Shown piece by piece: positions 12,700-24,251 of a stretch of 64,000 nt of DNA. A model generated the notes under the pieces. It worked only from the letters and a program-made list of their open reading frames with translations. It was not told the DNA's origin and searched no databases. This DNA is from Chondrosia reniformis (Eukaryota; Porifera; Demospongiae; Chondrillida; Chondrillidae): contig OX359189.1 in NCBI GenBank assembly GCA_947172415.1, forward strand, positions 5,346,501-5,410,500, in the 5' to 3' direction. The position numbers and the translations under genes were made by a program. The stretch's first letter is position 1, and each line of letters starts with the position of its first letter.

Positions 12700-13963
12700 T
12701 GCGGTACCCACACATTTGAGAAATGACATACTATAAGAGGCCCATGCAGGAAGGATGGCTGGACACTTTTCAGGTCCATGCATTTATAAAGCCTTCAGTC
12801 GTAGGTGGTGGTGGGAAGGCATGTTTAAGGATGCTGCAACTAATTGCAAGTCTTGTCAACAGTGTGCCATCTCCAGGCGTACAAGTTCAAACCAGAAACC
12901 TGAGCTGCATCCCATTCCGGGGCAGCGTCCTTTTCAGATATGGGGCGTAGATGTTCTTGAGTTGTCTCGTACCAGAAAGGGCAATCATTATGCCATCGTG
13001 TTCCAGGACTTCTTCACAAAGTGGCCGTTGGTGTTTCCAGCCCTTGACCAGAAGATTATACGGATTGTTAGGCTTGTGGTAGAGGAAATAGTTCCAAGGT
13101 TCGGGGTTCCTGAGAGCCTCCTTTCTGACCGAGGAGCCAACCTCTTGTCCCATTTGATGCTTGATGTTTGTAAGCTGTTGGGCATATGTAAGTTGAACAC
13201 AACGTCATATCACCCACAATGTAATGGCATGGTGAAGAGATTTAATCGTACTTTGATCAAAATGCTGAAGGCTCATGCTTTGAAATTTGGCATGCAGTGG
13301 AATCTGTACCTCCCAGGGGTCCTCTAGGCCTATTGAAACACTCCACATGAGAGCTCTGGGGAGAAGCCCTTTTTCCTACTGTATGGTCTGGATTTGAGAG
13401 GCCTGCGGAAGCCACCTTTTTGGGCGCCACCCAATTGCAACCAACTGATGTGGAAGATTACCAGGAGGAGATGATGATTTACCTTTCAAGTGCTTGATCC
13501 TTAGCTGAGACCAACATCCAGGAAGCACAGAAGCAATATAAGAGACAGTATGACAAGTCGGCTGTGCCTGAAACCTGGAAGATTGGAAGTTGGGTACTTG
13601 TGAGGTTCCCACAGGAGTAAAGGGGACAAAATCGTAAATTGTTACAAGCCTTGCATGGCCCTTACTGAGTTGAGGCTGTTAACAGTCCTAACATCATGGC
13701 TCGTAGCATATACTTCCCTGAGGAAAGCATTTGTGTTCACATGTCCCGGGTCCGGCGAAGTCCTACTGGTTTTACTGCCGGCTATTATTACTATGGGGAG
13801 AATCGTCAAAGTTCCGGCCCATATGCAGCTAGGTGGGCTGAAGACATCCTTCGGCATGGTGACTTGGCAGAGAGTTCCAGATACCAGTTGAGATCAAGCA
13901 AGAGGGATTCTGAAGACACTCGGGGCGAGCTTTCTGGAGAAGGGGGAGATGTAGAAGAGTAAC
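12700..13963 (+). pseudogene. Gypsy element 2 integrase
   Basis: The H2C2 zinc-binding part (AGHFSGPCIYKAFSRR..CKSCQQCA) is followed by the integrase core: IWGVDVLELSRT (first Asp), ESLLSDRGANLLSH (second Asp) and TTSYHPQCNGMVKRFNRTL. At the third catalytic position the usual Glu (V-E-R-F) is Lys (V-K-R-F), so even the longest open part would be inactive. After a stop at 13325 the C-terminal region continues in shifted frames to 13963. The last recognisable segment is charged (RSSKRDSEDTRGELSGEGGD), ends at the stop at 13960 and overlaps the start of the 3' LTR. Confidence 0.87.
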
Positions 13964-14226
13964 ATTTAACTACTTACCTTTGTCCGTGATTGGTTGACGT
14001 GTAATCTGTGTGTGTGTGTTAGCTGTTATCACTTATTGTGTGTGTCTGACTAAAATTAGGTAATTAGTAATTTCCTGTATAAAGGTTTAAAAAAGAAAGC
14101 AGAAAGAGAAGACTAGAGAGTACGTTTTTCTTGTGAATGTAAGAGAGAGAGAGAGATATTACACTTCGGCCGGTTGTATTTTGAATGATAATTGATTTGA
14201 TCGTTGGTCCATTTTGAGTGTTACAA
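13949..14226 (+). repeat. 3' LTR of Gypsy element 2
   Basis: It begins TGTAGAAGAGTAACA directly after the purine-rich tract and ends GAGTGTTACA, so the borders are TG...CA. Inside are a (GT)n run near 14010-14028 and a (GA)n run near 14140-14156. The right border could instead be about 14244 (CATTACA). Without a 5' LTR partner the length cannot be confirmed. Confidence 0.6.
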
Positions 14227-14259
14227 GACAGCGCAATCATTACAGATAGATCCAGATCC

Positions 14260-14500
14260 TGACATAAGCTGGTGGTGCACTTTGATAGGCTGAAGCCATG
14301 CCAATCCCTTCAGGAACAAGGGGAACCGGCCCCAGCCCTCCATCATCCTCCTATGGCTCCTTCAACCCCTAGACCAACCACCAATCACAGCCTCCAACTA
14401 CACCTAGTTCATTCAGACTCCGTAGCTGAAGTAACACCAATTCCTGTCCAGCAGGAATAACAGGTAACTGGACCTACTGGAGCACAGAGTAGCAGATACC
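14260..14500 (+). pseudogene. C-terminal end of Gypsy element 1 pol
   Basis: KLVVHFDRLKPC at 14266-14300 is the standard tail motif of this Gypsy lineage, followed by a Pro-rich tail to the stop at 14458. This is exactly the part missing from the integrase that stops at 9257, so both pieces belong to one element split by element 2. Confidence 0.75.
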
Positions 14501-14529
14501 CATCCAGTCTCAGCATAACTATAGACACA

Positions 14530-15330
14530 AGTAGGACATATTACATAAGTCTACCCTTAGGTCTTACAGTAGTAACATTTCTTTTGAGGTGGGCTAACAC
14601 AATATGGGGTAACACAAGACAGTCCTTAAGCATACTAGCTACTTTTTGCTTATACTTGATTCTAACTAGAGGCTGCTGGGATAGGAAGGTTTTAAAGGTT
14701 GATTTTAGCTTAAAGTTTTTGTAACCCTGCTTAATAAGCCTACTGCATAACTGCAAACTTCTAGCCAGAAAATTGGAGAATATTCTGGAATACCTAATTA
14801 GTTGTGAAATAAAGACACCATAGGCTGGGGTATTAGGAATATTACTATCTAAATGGGGGAAATTTACTATATCGAAGTTAAAGTCCTAACGCTTATGATA
14901 TACTTTAGTGATAAATTGATTATTAGTAATGGTTATATCTAAGTCTAAAAAGGGGGATTTCCTAGGGCTGATATTTGTCTTTTTAAGAATAAGTTCTTTG
15001 GGGTAAATGTCACTAATTGACAGTTCAAAATCCTTGTTGTTAATACATAAAAGGTCATCAATATACCTAAAAGGTCATCAATATACATATAAGTATTTGA
15101 AAATTTAATAGCTAGGGGTGATGTTATCCTTAAGTAGTCCTTTCATAAACTCATACTCATAGGCAAACAGAAAAAGATTAGCAACTACAGGGGCACAGTC
15201 AGTACCCATAGGGATACCTACAAATTGCTTAAATACAGAACCATCTGCTAAGGTAATTAAAGAGCTCTACTAAATGAACAGCTGTGACTGCTTTATTAGA
15301 GACATTGTTAGACCAAAAAGCTTTATCCTG
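14530..15330 (-). pseudogene. Reverse transcriptase fragment, non-Gypsy (Penelope-like lineage)
   Basis: Read on the minus strand: FKQFVGIPMGTDCAPVVANL and FLFAYEYEFMKGLL (RT fingers/palm), the active site YIDDLL near 15065, LVLKKT-like ELILKKTNISP, FLDLDITITNNQF, FNFDIVNFPHLDSNIP and YGVFISQLIRYSRI. It ends in a basic segment (LIKQGYKNFKLKSTFKTFL). This series of motifs is common in sponge and cnidarian RT genes related to Penelope-like elements; the exact class is inferred. A 21-bp tandem duplication at the catalytic YIDDL (15050-15091) and several stops show it is dead. No GIY-YIG endonuclease was found. Confidence 0.75.
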
Positions 15331-15399
15331 ACAGACTTCTCTATATTGTACATGTACAACAAAGCATGGAAAACAATTAGGCAAAGCAGTCCCCTAATG

Positions 15400-17745
15400 T
15401 GGCTTCAGTGAAATCATGTCAGCATGTGGAGCCACTAATCACTCTGGACACCAATGTAGATCCAGAAGACAATATGTCATCACTGCCAAAAAATGTCACT
15501 TAGCCAGAGTGTGTAGGTCCATGAAAGCTGGCTCCCTAAAGTCTGGTCCACAACGACATCACCAGGTGGTGGCAGACTCATCACAGCCTGAGACAGGAGA
15601 GGATAATTTGAGTGAGTCAAATCTCCTACTTTTTCATCTAAAGAAACCTCAGCATGTAGCAATGAAGCCCCTCACCACTGATGTTTAGATTAATCATGGA
15701 GGTGGACACATGGAGCAGCTGTCATGTCCCAGACTCAACAGCTGGAATTATTTCCCACAGCTCAACTAAAGAAATCCAGTGTAGCCCTCAGGACCTTCAC
15801 AATTGAACTGCTTAAAGTTGTTCGCGAAATGACAGTGAAGGTGCAATACAACCATCAATTGTATACACTCCCACTACTTATGGTAGAGGTTGTTGTTGTT
15901 TGGACGTGATTGGTTTGCAACCATAAGATTGGACTGGGCACACATTGCACATGTCTCACTCTCTCCAGAGTTGCAACAACTTCTGAAACTGCATGCCGCA
16001 GTGTTCAAGAATGAGTTGGGGACAGTCAAAGAGAAAAAAATATCCCTCAGCATCAGGGAAGAATCCCAACCAAAATTTTTCAGGCCATGCCAAGTATCAT
16101 TGACAATTAAGGGTGCCATCAGTAAGGAGCTTGATTGCTTGGAGTCCAGTGGAATCCTAGACAATATGGACCACAGTGAGTGGGCAACCCCAAGTGTACC
16201 AGTCCCAAAGAAGGATGGTACATTTCACATTTGCGGAGATTACAAGGTCTCTGTAAATCCAGCCTTGGTAGTATATCAGCACCCACTGCCCAGTGTAGAA
16301 AAAATCTTTGCATCATTAGTAGGTGGACAAAAGTTCACAAAGCTAGATCTGTCCCAGGCTTACCAACAACTCTTATTGGATGAGGGAGCTAAGTCCATAT
16401 TAACTATCAACACCCACAAGGAGCTAAACATTTTCCAGTACTAACGTATTAGTACATACATTACAACCCAGTTTTGCCCCTAAGGCTAGCTGCAGATGCT
16501 TCTGCCTATGGAGTTAGTGCGGTGATATCCCACATCATGCCTAGTGGAGAAGCAAGACTGGTTGCATTTGCATCCAGGACACTATCCAAGAGTGAACAGA
16601 ACTAATGCCCAGTTAGAAAAGGAAGCCTTGCCTCTGGTTTGGAAGTGAAGAAGTTCCTGTATGGTTGTAGGTTTACCCTTATTACAGATCACAAGCCTTG
16701 TACAACTATCCTTCACCCAGAGAAGAGCATTCCACCCTTGGCAGCAGCACGTATCCAACGGTGGGCTCTACTATTATTGTCAGTATATCAGTATGAAATT
16801 GAATTCAGACCCACCCAGGAACATGCAAATACTGATGGACTTTTAAGATTGCCTATTAAAGGTGTACCAGGAGAGGAGGGAGATGCGGAGTCAGCCACAT
16901 GTTTTTCCTTGGGACAAATCGATTCCCTCCCACTGACATCCACCATACTACGTCGAGCCACATGAACAGACCAAGTTCTCAGCAAGGTGCTCAATTTCAC
17001 AAAGAATGGATGGATGACTACTAACCCCATGCCAACTATGTATCAACCCTACAGTCGTCACTGCACTGAACTCAGTGTTGGGGGATAGTGTCTGATGTTG
17101 GGAACATGGGTTTTTGTGCCTGAGAAGTGTCGAGAGAAGGTCCTATCAGAGCTGAATGTGGGGCATAGTGGCATGACAAGGATGAAAGCACTGGCTAGAA
17201 GCTATGTATGGTGGCCTGGATTGGATGAGGATATTGAGAGGTTAGTAAAGACCTGTCAGTCTTGCCAGGAAGCCAAAAGCGTACCTCCAGCAGCACCCCT
17301 TCACCCATGGATATGGTCTACAAGACCTTGGGCCAGAATTCACGTTGATTTTGCAGCCCCTTTCAGGATAAGTCCTACCTCTTGGTGGTGGATACTCATT
17401 CCAAATAGCCAGAGATCTATGAGATGGCTCAAACCACCACCACTAAGACCATGAGGTGTTGAGCTCAGCGTATATGGCTTGCCAGAGTAGTTAGTGTCTG
17501 ACAATGGCCCTCCGTTTACTGCCAGTGGTTTCAACAATTTTATGAAGTCTAATGGCATCAAGCATATTTGTACTTTACCCTTACTGCCTCCAATGGAGCT
17601 GCAGAACGATTAGTGCAGAGATTTAAGCCAGCAATGAAGGCTACATTTAAACGCCCATATGCGACAGAAAATACAGCAACTCAAAACACAGCTGTCGCAT
17701 TAATGCAACAGACTTACCGTTAGAACTTCAGGAACCTCTGCCGCT
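15400..17745 (+). pseudogene. Ty3/Gypsy element 3 (zinc knuckle, RT, RNase H, integrase), decayed
   Basis: A second Gypsy lineage. A zinc knuckle (CHLARVCRS) lies near 15490. A protease-RT linker follows from 15890 (LLFGRDWFATIRLDWAHI) and the RT N-terminal half from 16030 to 16440 (FRPCQVSLTIKG, DHSEWATPSVPVPKKDGT, DLSQAYQQLLLDEGAKS). The RT core with the YxDD active site is deleted at 16440-16455. RNase H resumes with LRLAADASAYGVSAVISH near 16487 and TLITDHKPC near 16675. The H2C2/integrase region follows (LNVGHSGMTRMKALARSYVW, CQSCQEAK, RIHVDFAAPF near 17335, SDNGPPFTASGF near 17500). Stops and frameshifts are frequent. It ends where the piggyBac-related repeat starts. Confidence 0.88.
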
Positions 17746-17762
17746 TCATTGTTAAGCTCGAT

Positions 17763-19636
17763 GAACCTGTCAGCAAGGTAACTTAGACCACACTTACGTA
17801 AGTCTTTCAATGCACTTTGACCTGTGTGTTGTAATAGGAAACTACAGGGATACGATGACATCAAATTACCGATGTAATTTCTGAAACGTGGGAGTTATAA
17901 ATGAAAGTAAACAAATATTCGGCTGTTAAATTTGGATTTGTAGCGACTGCTTCGTCTTTGGAGAGCTTTCTAACTGCTGTCTCATTGAATTAGATGTTGT
18001 TGGCGCTTTGGTAAGCTTCCTAATCATTGTTTCGCTTTAAATTATAGACAAACATAATTACAACTAAGTTACAACTAAATATAAATAGGATTGTTATAAT
18101 GTGCAGAAGAGTCTTGACTGGAAATGATGATCTGGGCTTGTTGGATGACCCTGATGAGCCTGTCATGCCTGGAAGTGATGATGAAGACGTTCTCTGTGAT
18201 GAAGGTATATAAAAAATATTTAGTACAAACATATACCATATCTAAACCTACTACCAAATTACGGATGATTTTGATGACTAGGATGATGCTATCACAATAC
18301 CTTCCACCACCATCCCTACCATCACTTCAACTGTGACCACTACTATCCCAGCTGCATATACTACTCCATATCTTTGTTGATAACTACTTCACCAGTGCTG
18401 CCGTCTTTCGTGAGCTCCTTACAGACAATATCTATGCCTGTGGGACAGCCAGGAGAACAAGAAGTGGCTTTCCTGGGGACCTTAAAGAGAAGCAGCCACA
18501 ACTAAAGGAAAGGCATGTAAAAAAATGTGTATATATGTATATGCTTGTGTGTGTGAAATAGTCTTATCATCCTATAGGGGGAATTCTGTGGTTAGGCAGA
18601 GTGGTCTTCTACATGCAAGTGATTAGCGGGACAACAAAGAGATTGTAGTAATGTCCACCAATTTTCAGCCTAATGAGCAGGGTACTGTGTATAGGATGCA
18701 GCGCAATGCCACCGCCATCCAAATCACAGCTCCAGCAGCCATCATATTATACAATAAGTGGATGGGTGGGGTTGACAAAGGAGATCAACTACAGCAATAT
18801 TATCACCTACGATTGAAAAGTAGGAAATTTTATAAATACATATTTTGGCATTTAGTACACGTAAGTATTATAACTCATACATATTACAAAAGAATTACAG
18901 AACAACAGCTACATTGAACACATTCAAACATTATCGATTACAACTAGCTAAAGATTTAATTTCCACATATAGAAGTAGAAAAAGAAAAGCTCAGCAAGAA
19001 AGTACCCAATGTATCATGCCTCCTCAACCAGCAACCCAAGTTACTCTTCAGCACTACCCAATAAAGAACAAGACATCAAGCAAAATGGGTGTGAGAGGAT
19101 GTTAGTATTGTTCACATCACAGGAAACCACCACTCAGACACGAAACATTTTGGTACTGTACCATTTGTGACATCTACCTTTGTCACACTGGGGAGTATGA
19201 AACAGACTGCTTAATTACGGTACCATAGGACAGTATACAGTACTGATTAGTGTATATATATATAACCATAAATACTCTAAACTACATATACATATCTACG
19301 GTGCAACCTTAGCTAAACTAGAAGTGACAAAAGTAAAGGTATTTTTGAGCCACTATAAATCTGTCTCTCGTATTGTTGAAAATCTCTATAGACAAGAGGG
19401 CCGTTATATGTAGGAAAAGTGCCCTTACTAAAGCGAGAGTGGGTTTTCCGATGATTTTAATTCACCATTAGGCCCCTTACCATATATAACAACCATTTAT
19501 ATTCTAGGCTTTCTTTCTTGGAAATTGCCTCGGCAATGGACTTAAACATATGCCATTCGTGTCTACTATTATTAGTGCAGTGGCAAAAATGACTAGGTCA
19601 GGTACAGTAAAGCATATACTGATGTTTCACTTCGGG
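17763..19636 (+). mobile_element. piggyBac transposon remnant (copy A)
   Basis: Both non-coding ends match those of a deleted copy at 38070-39144 (left GAACCTGTCAGCAAGGTAAC; right ...CATATACTGAYGTTTCAC), which fixes the borders. Inside is piggyBac coding sequence: an acidic N-terminal exon (18110-18205, DDPDEP..DDEDV, ending at a GT donor), and FVDNYFTSAAVFRELL near 18373, which holds a catalytic Asp. After it come ARRTRSGFPGDLKEKQ, then YNKWMGGVDKGDQLQQYY near 18760 with the late catalytic Asp. A Cys/His-rich C-terminal zinc finger lies near 19105-19215 (YCSHHRKPPLRHETF, CTICDIYLC). About 300 residues between the N-terminal exon and the DNYFTS motif are missing, and stops occur, so it is inactive. 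Confidence 0.87.
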
Positions 19637-19789
19637 AGGGAAAACACAAGCGGCACTCCGCCTCCTCTCTAAGCAGAGTAGGGGAGGAGTTCTCCATCTA
19701 GATAATTCCATTGATTCCCCATTGATTCCGTATCAATGGGGTCATCTAGATGGAGAAATGGGCAGAGAAAGGTGAGGGACATTCTTTCC

Positions 19790-20055
19790 GAAAAATATCC
19801 GCCAGGTCAACCCGCACACCATGATGCTATCACGTTCACCCAGTTCTATTCGAATCTCTGGATGCTGGGATGATCAGATCCGCTGCCTTGCACACCAGTG
19901 GAGCAGCTGGACCTTCTGGCCTGGATGCACTCAGCTGGAGAAGGCTTTGTACATCGTTTAAGTCAACATTCTTGGAGCTCTGCCACTCCCTAGCTGCGAC
20001 AGCAAGACGCCTCTGCACCAAGCTGGTTGACCCAGCAAGTATTGCACCACTCTGA
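19790..20055 (+). pseudogene. LINE reverse transcriptase N-terminal fragment
   Basis: The frame contains IRSAALHTSGAAGPSGLDAL, then SWRRLCTSFKSTFLELCHSL and AATARRLCTKLVDPASIAPL. The G-P-S-G-L-D-A..W-R motif opens the RT domain of a LINE group common in sponges and cnidarians. A shifted stretch just upstream (YPPGQPAHHDAITFTQFY) belongs to the same frame with one indel. It stops abruptly near 20055, just before the repeat that starts at 20086. An inverted string around TCCATCTAGAT at 19688-19698 and 19742-19758 lies to the left. Confidence 0.7.
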
Positions 20056-20085
20056 ATATTTGATTACAATGAATAATGAAAAACA

Positions 20086-20480
20086 AGTAGTGCGAGTTTA
20101 AAAACTCGTGGGGCTGCCGCCTCCCAAATTTACTCGAACTACTTGGCCGCATCGTTGGGCTTTGATATATTATTTTTAATGCTAACGATTGAGGACACTT
20201 AAGTGTCCTGAAAATTATAAATAGCGACAGAAAAGCTTCGTTAACTAAAGCTTCCTGAACGCCGCCATTTGCAAAACGATGTATTGACGTATAAATTAAG
20301 TGTTACAATAGTTGCGTATGAATTCGTATTATACATATATCAACGTATAAAATGTGTTATAATAGTTGCGTATGAACTCGTATTATATATATATCCGTAA
20401 CATGAAGCCATACATAAATCGCGTTATGAAAACAATAGAGGGGGCTGCCTATGGCAGCCCCTAAAAATTATAACTAGCTT
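20086..20480 (+). repeat. Dispersed repeat with foldback head, subfamily 1
   Basis: It starts AAGTAGTGCGAGTTTAAAAA, and an inverted match ACTCGAACTACTT follows about 45 bp later. After the head come ATTGAGGACACTTAAGTGTCCTG and an AT-rich tail with two similar blocks (TATGAATTCGTATTATA near 20319 and TATGAACTCGTATTATA near 20370). The head and the next about 150 bp match 57880-58010; the head alone also matches 45765 and 62036. Confidence 0.7.
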
Positions 20481-20765
20481 CTTGATGAGTGGCCAATGTT
20501 ACTAGCATTCAAAGAACAACATTTAGAAGAAATGCGCCTGTGTGATGTAGAACCACATTTGCATCTCTCGAATTGGTATTTCCTGGCCTATAGTGCTGAC
20601 TTGGTTGTTTGTGACCACAAGATGATCTTCGGTAGATAGGGGTTGTGATTGTTGCACAATTTCAAGTAGTTGGTCATTGGTTATAGGTACCTGGTCAGCT
20701 TCAGTTTGAGCTTCGTTTATATCCTGGCTACCGTACGTGTGTATTATCCTCTGTCTCTTGGTCCA

Positions 20766-22599
20766 CTACTTTTGTTCTTCTTGTTCATCTTGTCTGGCCA
20801 CTTTCATAAGAATGTGGTATTTCTTCATATGATTATCTTTTCTCATGTGAAAAATAGCTTCTCTGTCTGCCATATCAAGGCTCCATATGTCTGATAACCC
20901 ATCCACAATTGGTAGGTGGAGCTTCTCATACAGTCCAATATACGGATTGTAGTTGTTGCCTTGTACACTTGTTAGATAAGACATACAGCTCATTATGAGT
21001 CCCCAGTTTGTGAGTGTTATATATGAGAGACGATGGAGGGGTTGGTCCTTCGAACGAAAGGTTGGTAAAACACTGAAGGCAGCCTCACATAAATTAGAAT
21101 GCCCACGGCCCAAATCAGGATGTATCACACTTGCTGCTCTCTGTGCTCTGGTGTCACATTCAATCTCATATGCTAGTGCATGGAGAGGGCAGCTCAATAC
21201 AAATTTAGATGTATAATCTTTTCCAGTACATGCTAAGTCTTCCTCTGATGCGTCTTCTCCACATTTACCACAAGAACACAAACGCTGTGGATGGAATGAG
21301 CATTGACCATCCTCCCATTGGTGTTTGCCACGTGCATGATACTTTCCAAGTTCTCTCATTCTCTGTTCATAAATGGCTGGGCTGTTCTCAGCTTGTATGC
21401 AACACAGAAAATGATTGATTTTAGCTGACCGAATGAAACCATCTGTGATGCAGCTGCATCCCTGGTGATGGCTTTTTCCTGAGCAAACACACTTCACTTC
21501 AGTAATACTAGGGAGCTTTGCTTTGTGCTTCCTGATAAATGCAGCTGAGAATGATTTGCTAGTCTTATGATCAATTAGCTGGTTACCGTGTGCCCTTCCA
21601 ACATGACCAGAACAATACATTATCTGTACATCTTGGTAAACATCACTAATGACTTTGGCTGCTGAGGAATCACTGTCTTGCCAATTGACAGATACCTTGC
21701 ATCCTTCATCCTTGGCTCTTTGGAAAAGAATTCTTACCATATGTCCTTCAACTGACTTAGATGTACCAGGGTAAAGTGGCTCCTCAATTAGATGGTCATT
21801 TCCTCTCATACACAAATGGCAGTAGTACAATAAAGCATTGTTCAGGTAATTCTTTACAATAAAAGTTAAATTTTGGCTAAAGTGGCCTCTTGTAAGCCAG
21901 CATCCATCTGCTGTTGTAACTGCTTTCCTCCAGCTGCCAAGAGCATCTTCAGGAATTTCATTCATGGATGACTTAGCTTGGCTACAGATCTCATCCAGCA
22001 TATCTCGTATAGGCGCATATAAAAATTTTATTGCTTCATAATAATTCGCCCTTGTGAGTACTGGTATGCCAAGACCTCTGGCCAGAGTTTTATGGTACCC
22101 AGCATAGGTGTTTCCTGATAGTATGAATGCCCCGGAGACAGAAAGAGATACAAATGAACGTCCGGATCCAAATACGTATGTTGAACTGTTGAAATGCAGG
22201 CCCTCATCCTTACAGCCACTGCAACTGTACATTATTCTACCAGCGCCGCCTAGTCCTACTCTATCTACTTTTGTAAGCACTAGAATACCTTCACAACCTT
22301 CCGTTTCACAAGGGTGCAGTATACTTACATTTTCGATAAAATTGTTGAGAGCCTTCTTTTTGGTAAACAAAAAACAGTTGCTGGAATCGACTATTTTACT
22401 AGCAGGAGACTCTTCAAGCTGCACCTCGAACCTCGATTTCTTCCTAGGCGTTGGAAAGTATTCCGAGCCCGATTCCTCTGTTTCTGATGTAAAGGGTCCA
22501 CAATCAAGTGGAGTGTTTTGGAGCGAAAACGTTCGACTTCCTTGACCAATTCCCCTTTGCCTCGTTACCAATAAGTCACTCTCGACTGCAATATTAGCA
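20766..22599 (-). CDS. Mutator-like transposase-domain protein (601 open codons)
   Basis: A long uninterrupted frame from about 22598 down to the stop at 20766. It resembles the 'Mutator-like transposase' domain proteins that are abundant in sponges and cnidarians. Order: acidic, low-complexity N-terminus, a CxxC..CxxC zinc ribbon (HPCETEGCEGIL..YSCSGCKDEG, about residues 85-122), and a region with TTADGCWLTRGHFSQ near residue 220. Next is VNWQDSDSSAAKVISDVYQD with clustered Asp, YCSGHVGRAHGNQL, and a Cys-rich block (CVCSGKSHHQGCSC, CSCGKCGED). A conserved Glu occurs in NLCEAAFSVL. The first codon of the open frame is not ATG (TTG at 22571, with no in-frame ATG for about 110 codons). A branch-like CTAAT and TTGCAG acceptor end at about 22600, so this is probably the last exon of a gene with an upstream exon. 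No TIRs were identified. It could be a domesticated gene or an intact transposase. Confidence 0.75.
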
Positions 22600-23756
22600 C
22601 ATTAGGTGATTAATTATTTCTCACCTAAGGTGTGAAATAATAAATCAAAGGTTGTATTTACCGTGTTTTAAGGTTTTTCAAGCAAATAAATACTGCATTT
22701 AATGTTATTACTCTCAGATTGTTGTAATTTATCTATTAAGCACCTTTTATAATACATAATTGTAGTCTAGATATTTATACAGTGAAGAAACGAAACTTGC
22801 CTTTTTAATTAGCCTTAATAACATGTTCGAAGACTTCAGCGAGGCATAGATCAATACATGTGCTACAAGAATAATACAAAATGAAGGCCCCAACGGGAGC
22901 GATTTGTAATCGTACGCGTTATCGTAAAATGCGGTTAACACGCACTTATTCACTAGTATATTCGCCATTAAACAAGTAATCAATAATACCTCATGTTGGG
23001 ATTAAGCTTTATTATCATTCTCTCTGTCCTGTAAGTTTGGTAAAGTTAGTACTAATAGTAATAAAGTTATTAAAATGTTTGTAGGTTATACTGTAGAAGC
23101 AATGTAAATTTCAAAGTGTTATAACTCAATCAATTATGGGATATTTTAATTAACTCTTGCATTAAAAAATTGGTGCATGCAAGAGGTTTCCACATATGCA
23201 GTTTTATGGTGGTTGCTAAAATATTCACCAAGGTACAGCATGTCAAAAAAAATTAAACCCCCTTTAGCAAATACTATCCCCTTAATACTTCCACTAAAAT
23301 GATAGCTGACATATGGATTTTTAAGAAACATTTTTCACATTCCACACCTCTTAAGGTATCAAAGTAGATAGGGTATTTTGACTATTTTAGTCTTCTTTTC
23401 CTTTTTATAGCCATCGATGGCAGCTACACTTCTGAGAATGGAAATGTAGCGGTAGTCAGTCAGTAATAAAAGATGTTGCTGAATCTTGATAGACAAAAAT
23501 GCATAAATAAAAAGGGCATAAATTTGTTCAGAGGCCAAATTTGCATATATTTTCACATGCATACAATTGTACCTTTACGGTAACTAATGCCTTTCAAAAT
23601 TTATATTTAATGGTTAGAATACTAGTTTTATAAATTTTAAAGGACATCGACTAAATGGTTTTTTGAAATTCTCCGCCTAATTAGCACCCGTTTACAACAG
23701 TCATATGGTTTGTGCATAGTTCTTGGAAGAGCTACAGCCAATTTCTGTACATCATT
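22600..23756. other. AT-rich non-coding DNA upstream of the Mutator-like gene
   Basis: A short hairpin ATTATTTCTCACCTAAGGTG plus TGAAATAAT lies near 22613-22641, just beyond the acceptor of the Mutator-like exon. An ATG in an open stretch near 22970 on the minus strand (MANILVNKC) could be an upstream exon, but this cannot be decided from sequence alone. The remainder shows nothing recognisable. Confidence 0.4.
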
Positions 23757-24195
23757 GGAACCTTATAAAAATCTGTTGGCCTAGGTATTAATACAGCTTT
23801 CCTTTATTGAGATATTAAAGAAAATGTCGCTATTAAGTGTAATTAACGAGCACAAATTCGGCCATAACTTGACTAATGAAGAAGGAATCGATACCAAGGC
23901 CGACAGTTTTGTATAGCAAGACTTACTGATCACTATGAAACCGTCAGCCTTGTCCAACTATTCTTCTAGACTAAGCAAAAAAGATTTTCTTCATAACAAC
24001 ACTTTGCCGACATTTTTTGCAGTTGTAATGATATTCATAAATACAGTTAAATAAATACATTGTCATTTAACACCTATCGTGTCTCATCAAACGTAAATAC
24101 AGTTAATGGTACTTTCGGAAGTGCACTAGTCAGATAGTGCACACGCAATCAACGATCATTGGCTGGGCGTATGTACACATATATTTACAGCTTTG
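23757..24195 (+). repeat. Dispersed repeat, inverted partner of 58893-59302
   Basis: About 430 bp reappear on the opposite strand at 58893-59302. Matching blocks include AAAATGTCGCTATTAAGTGT, GGAATCGATACCAAGGCCGA, ACCTATCGTGTCTCATCAAA and the end near GGCTGGGCGTATGTACAC, in the reverse complement of the partner. Both copies lack long open frames. The family is unknown. Confidence 0.75.
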
Positions 24196-24251
24196 GCTAA
24201 AGTGTTACTTTATTTCTCAAGTGAAAATCGCCTAAAATCATACAAAGTAAT

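Larger units (their letters stand above)
9258..14226 (+). mobile_element. Ty3/Gypsy element 2, nested in element 1
   Basis: A nearly full-length but damaged LTR retrotransposon: gag, protease, reverse transcriptase, RNase H and integrase in Gypsy order, ending in a polypurine tract (AGAAGGGGGAGA, 13936-13948) and a 3' LTR. No 5' LTR is visible: the sequence passes directly from element 1 pol into gag near 9257. The copy is therefore 5'-truncated or has lost its 5' LTR. Many stops and frameshifts occur throughout. Confidence 0.85.

Noticed and set aside
22108-22545. 145-codon plus-strand open frame
   Set aside because: Antisense to the Mutator-like frame.
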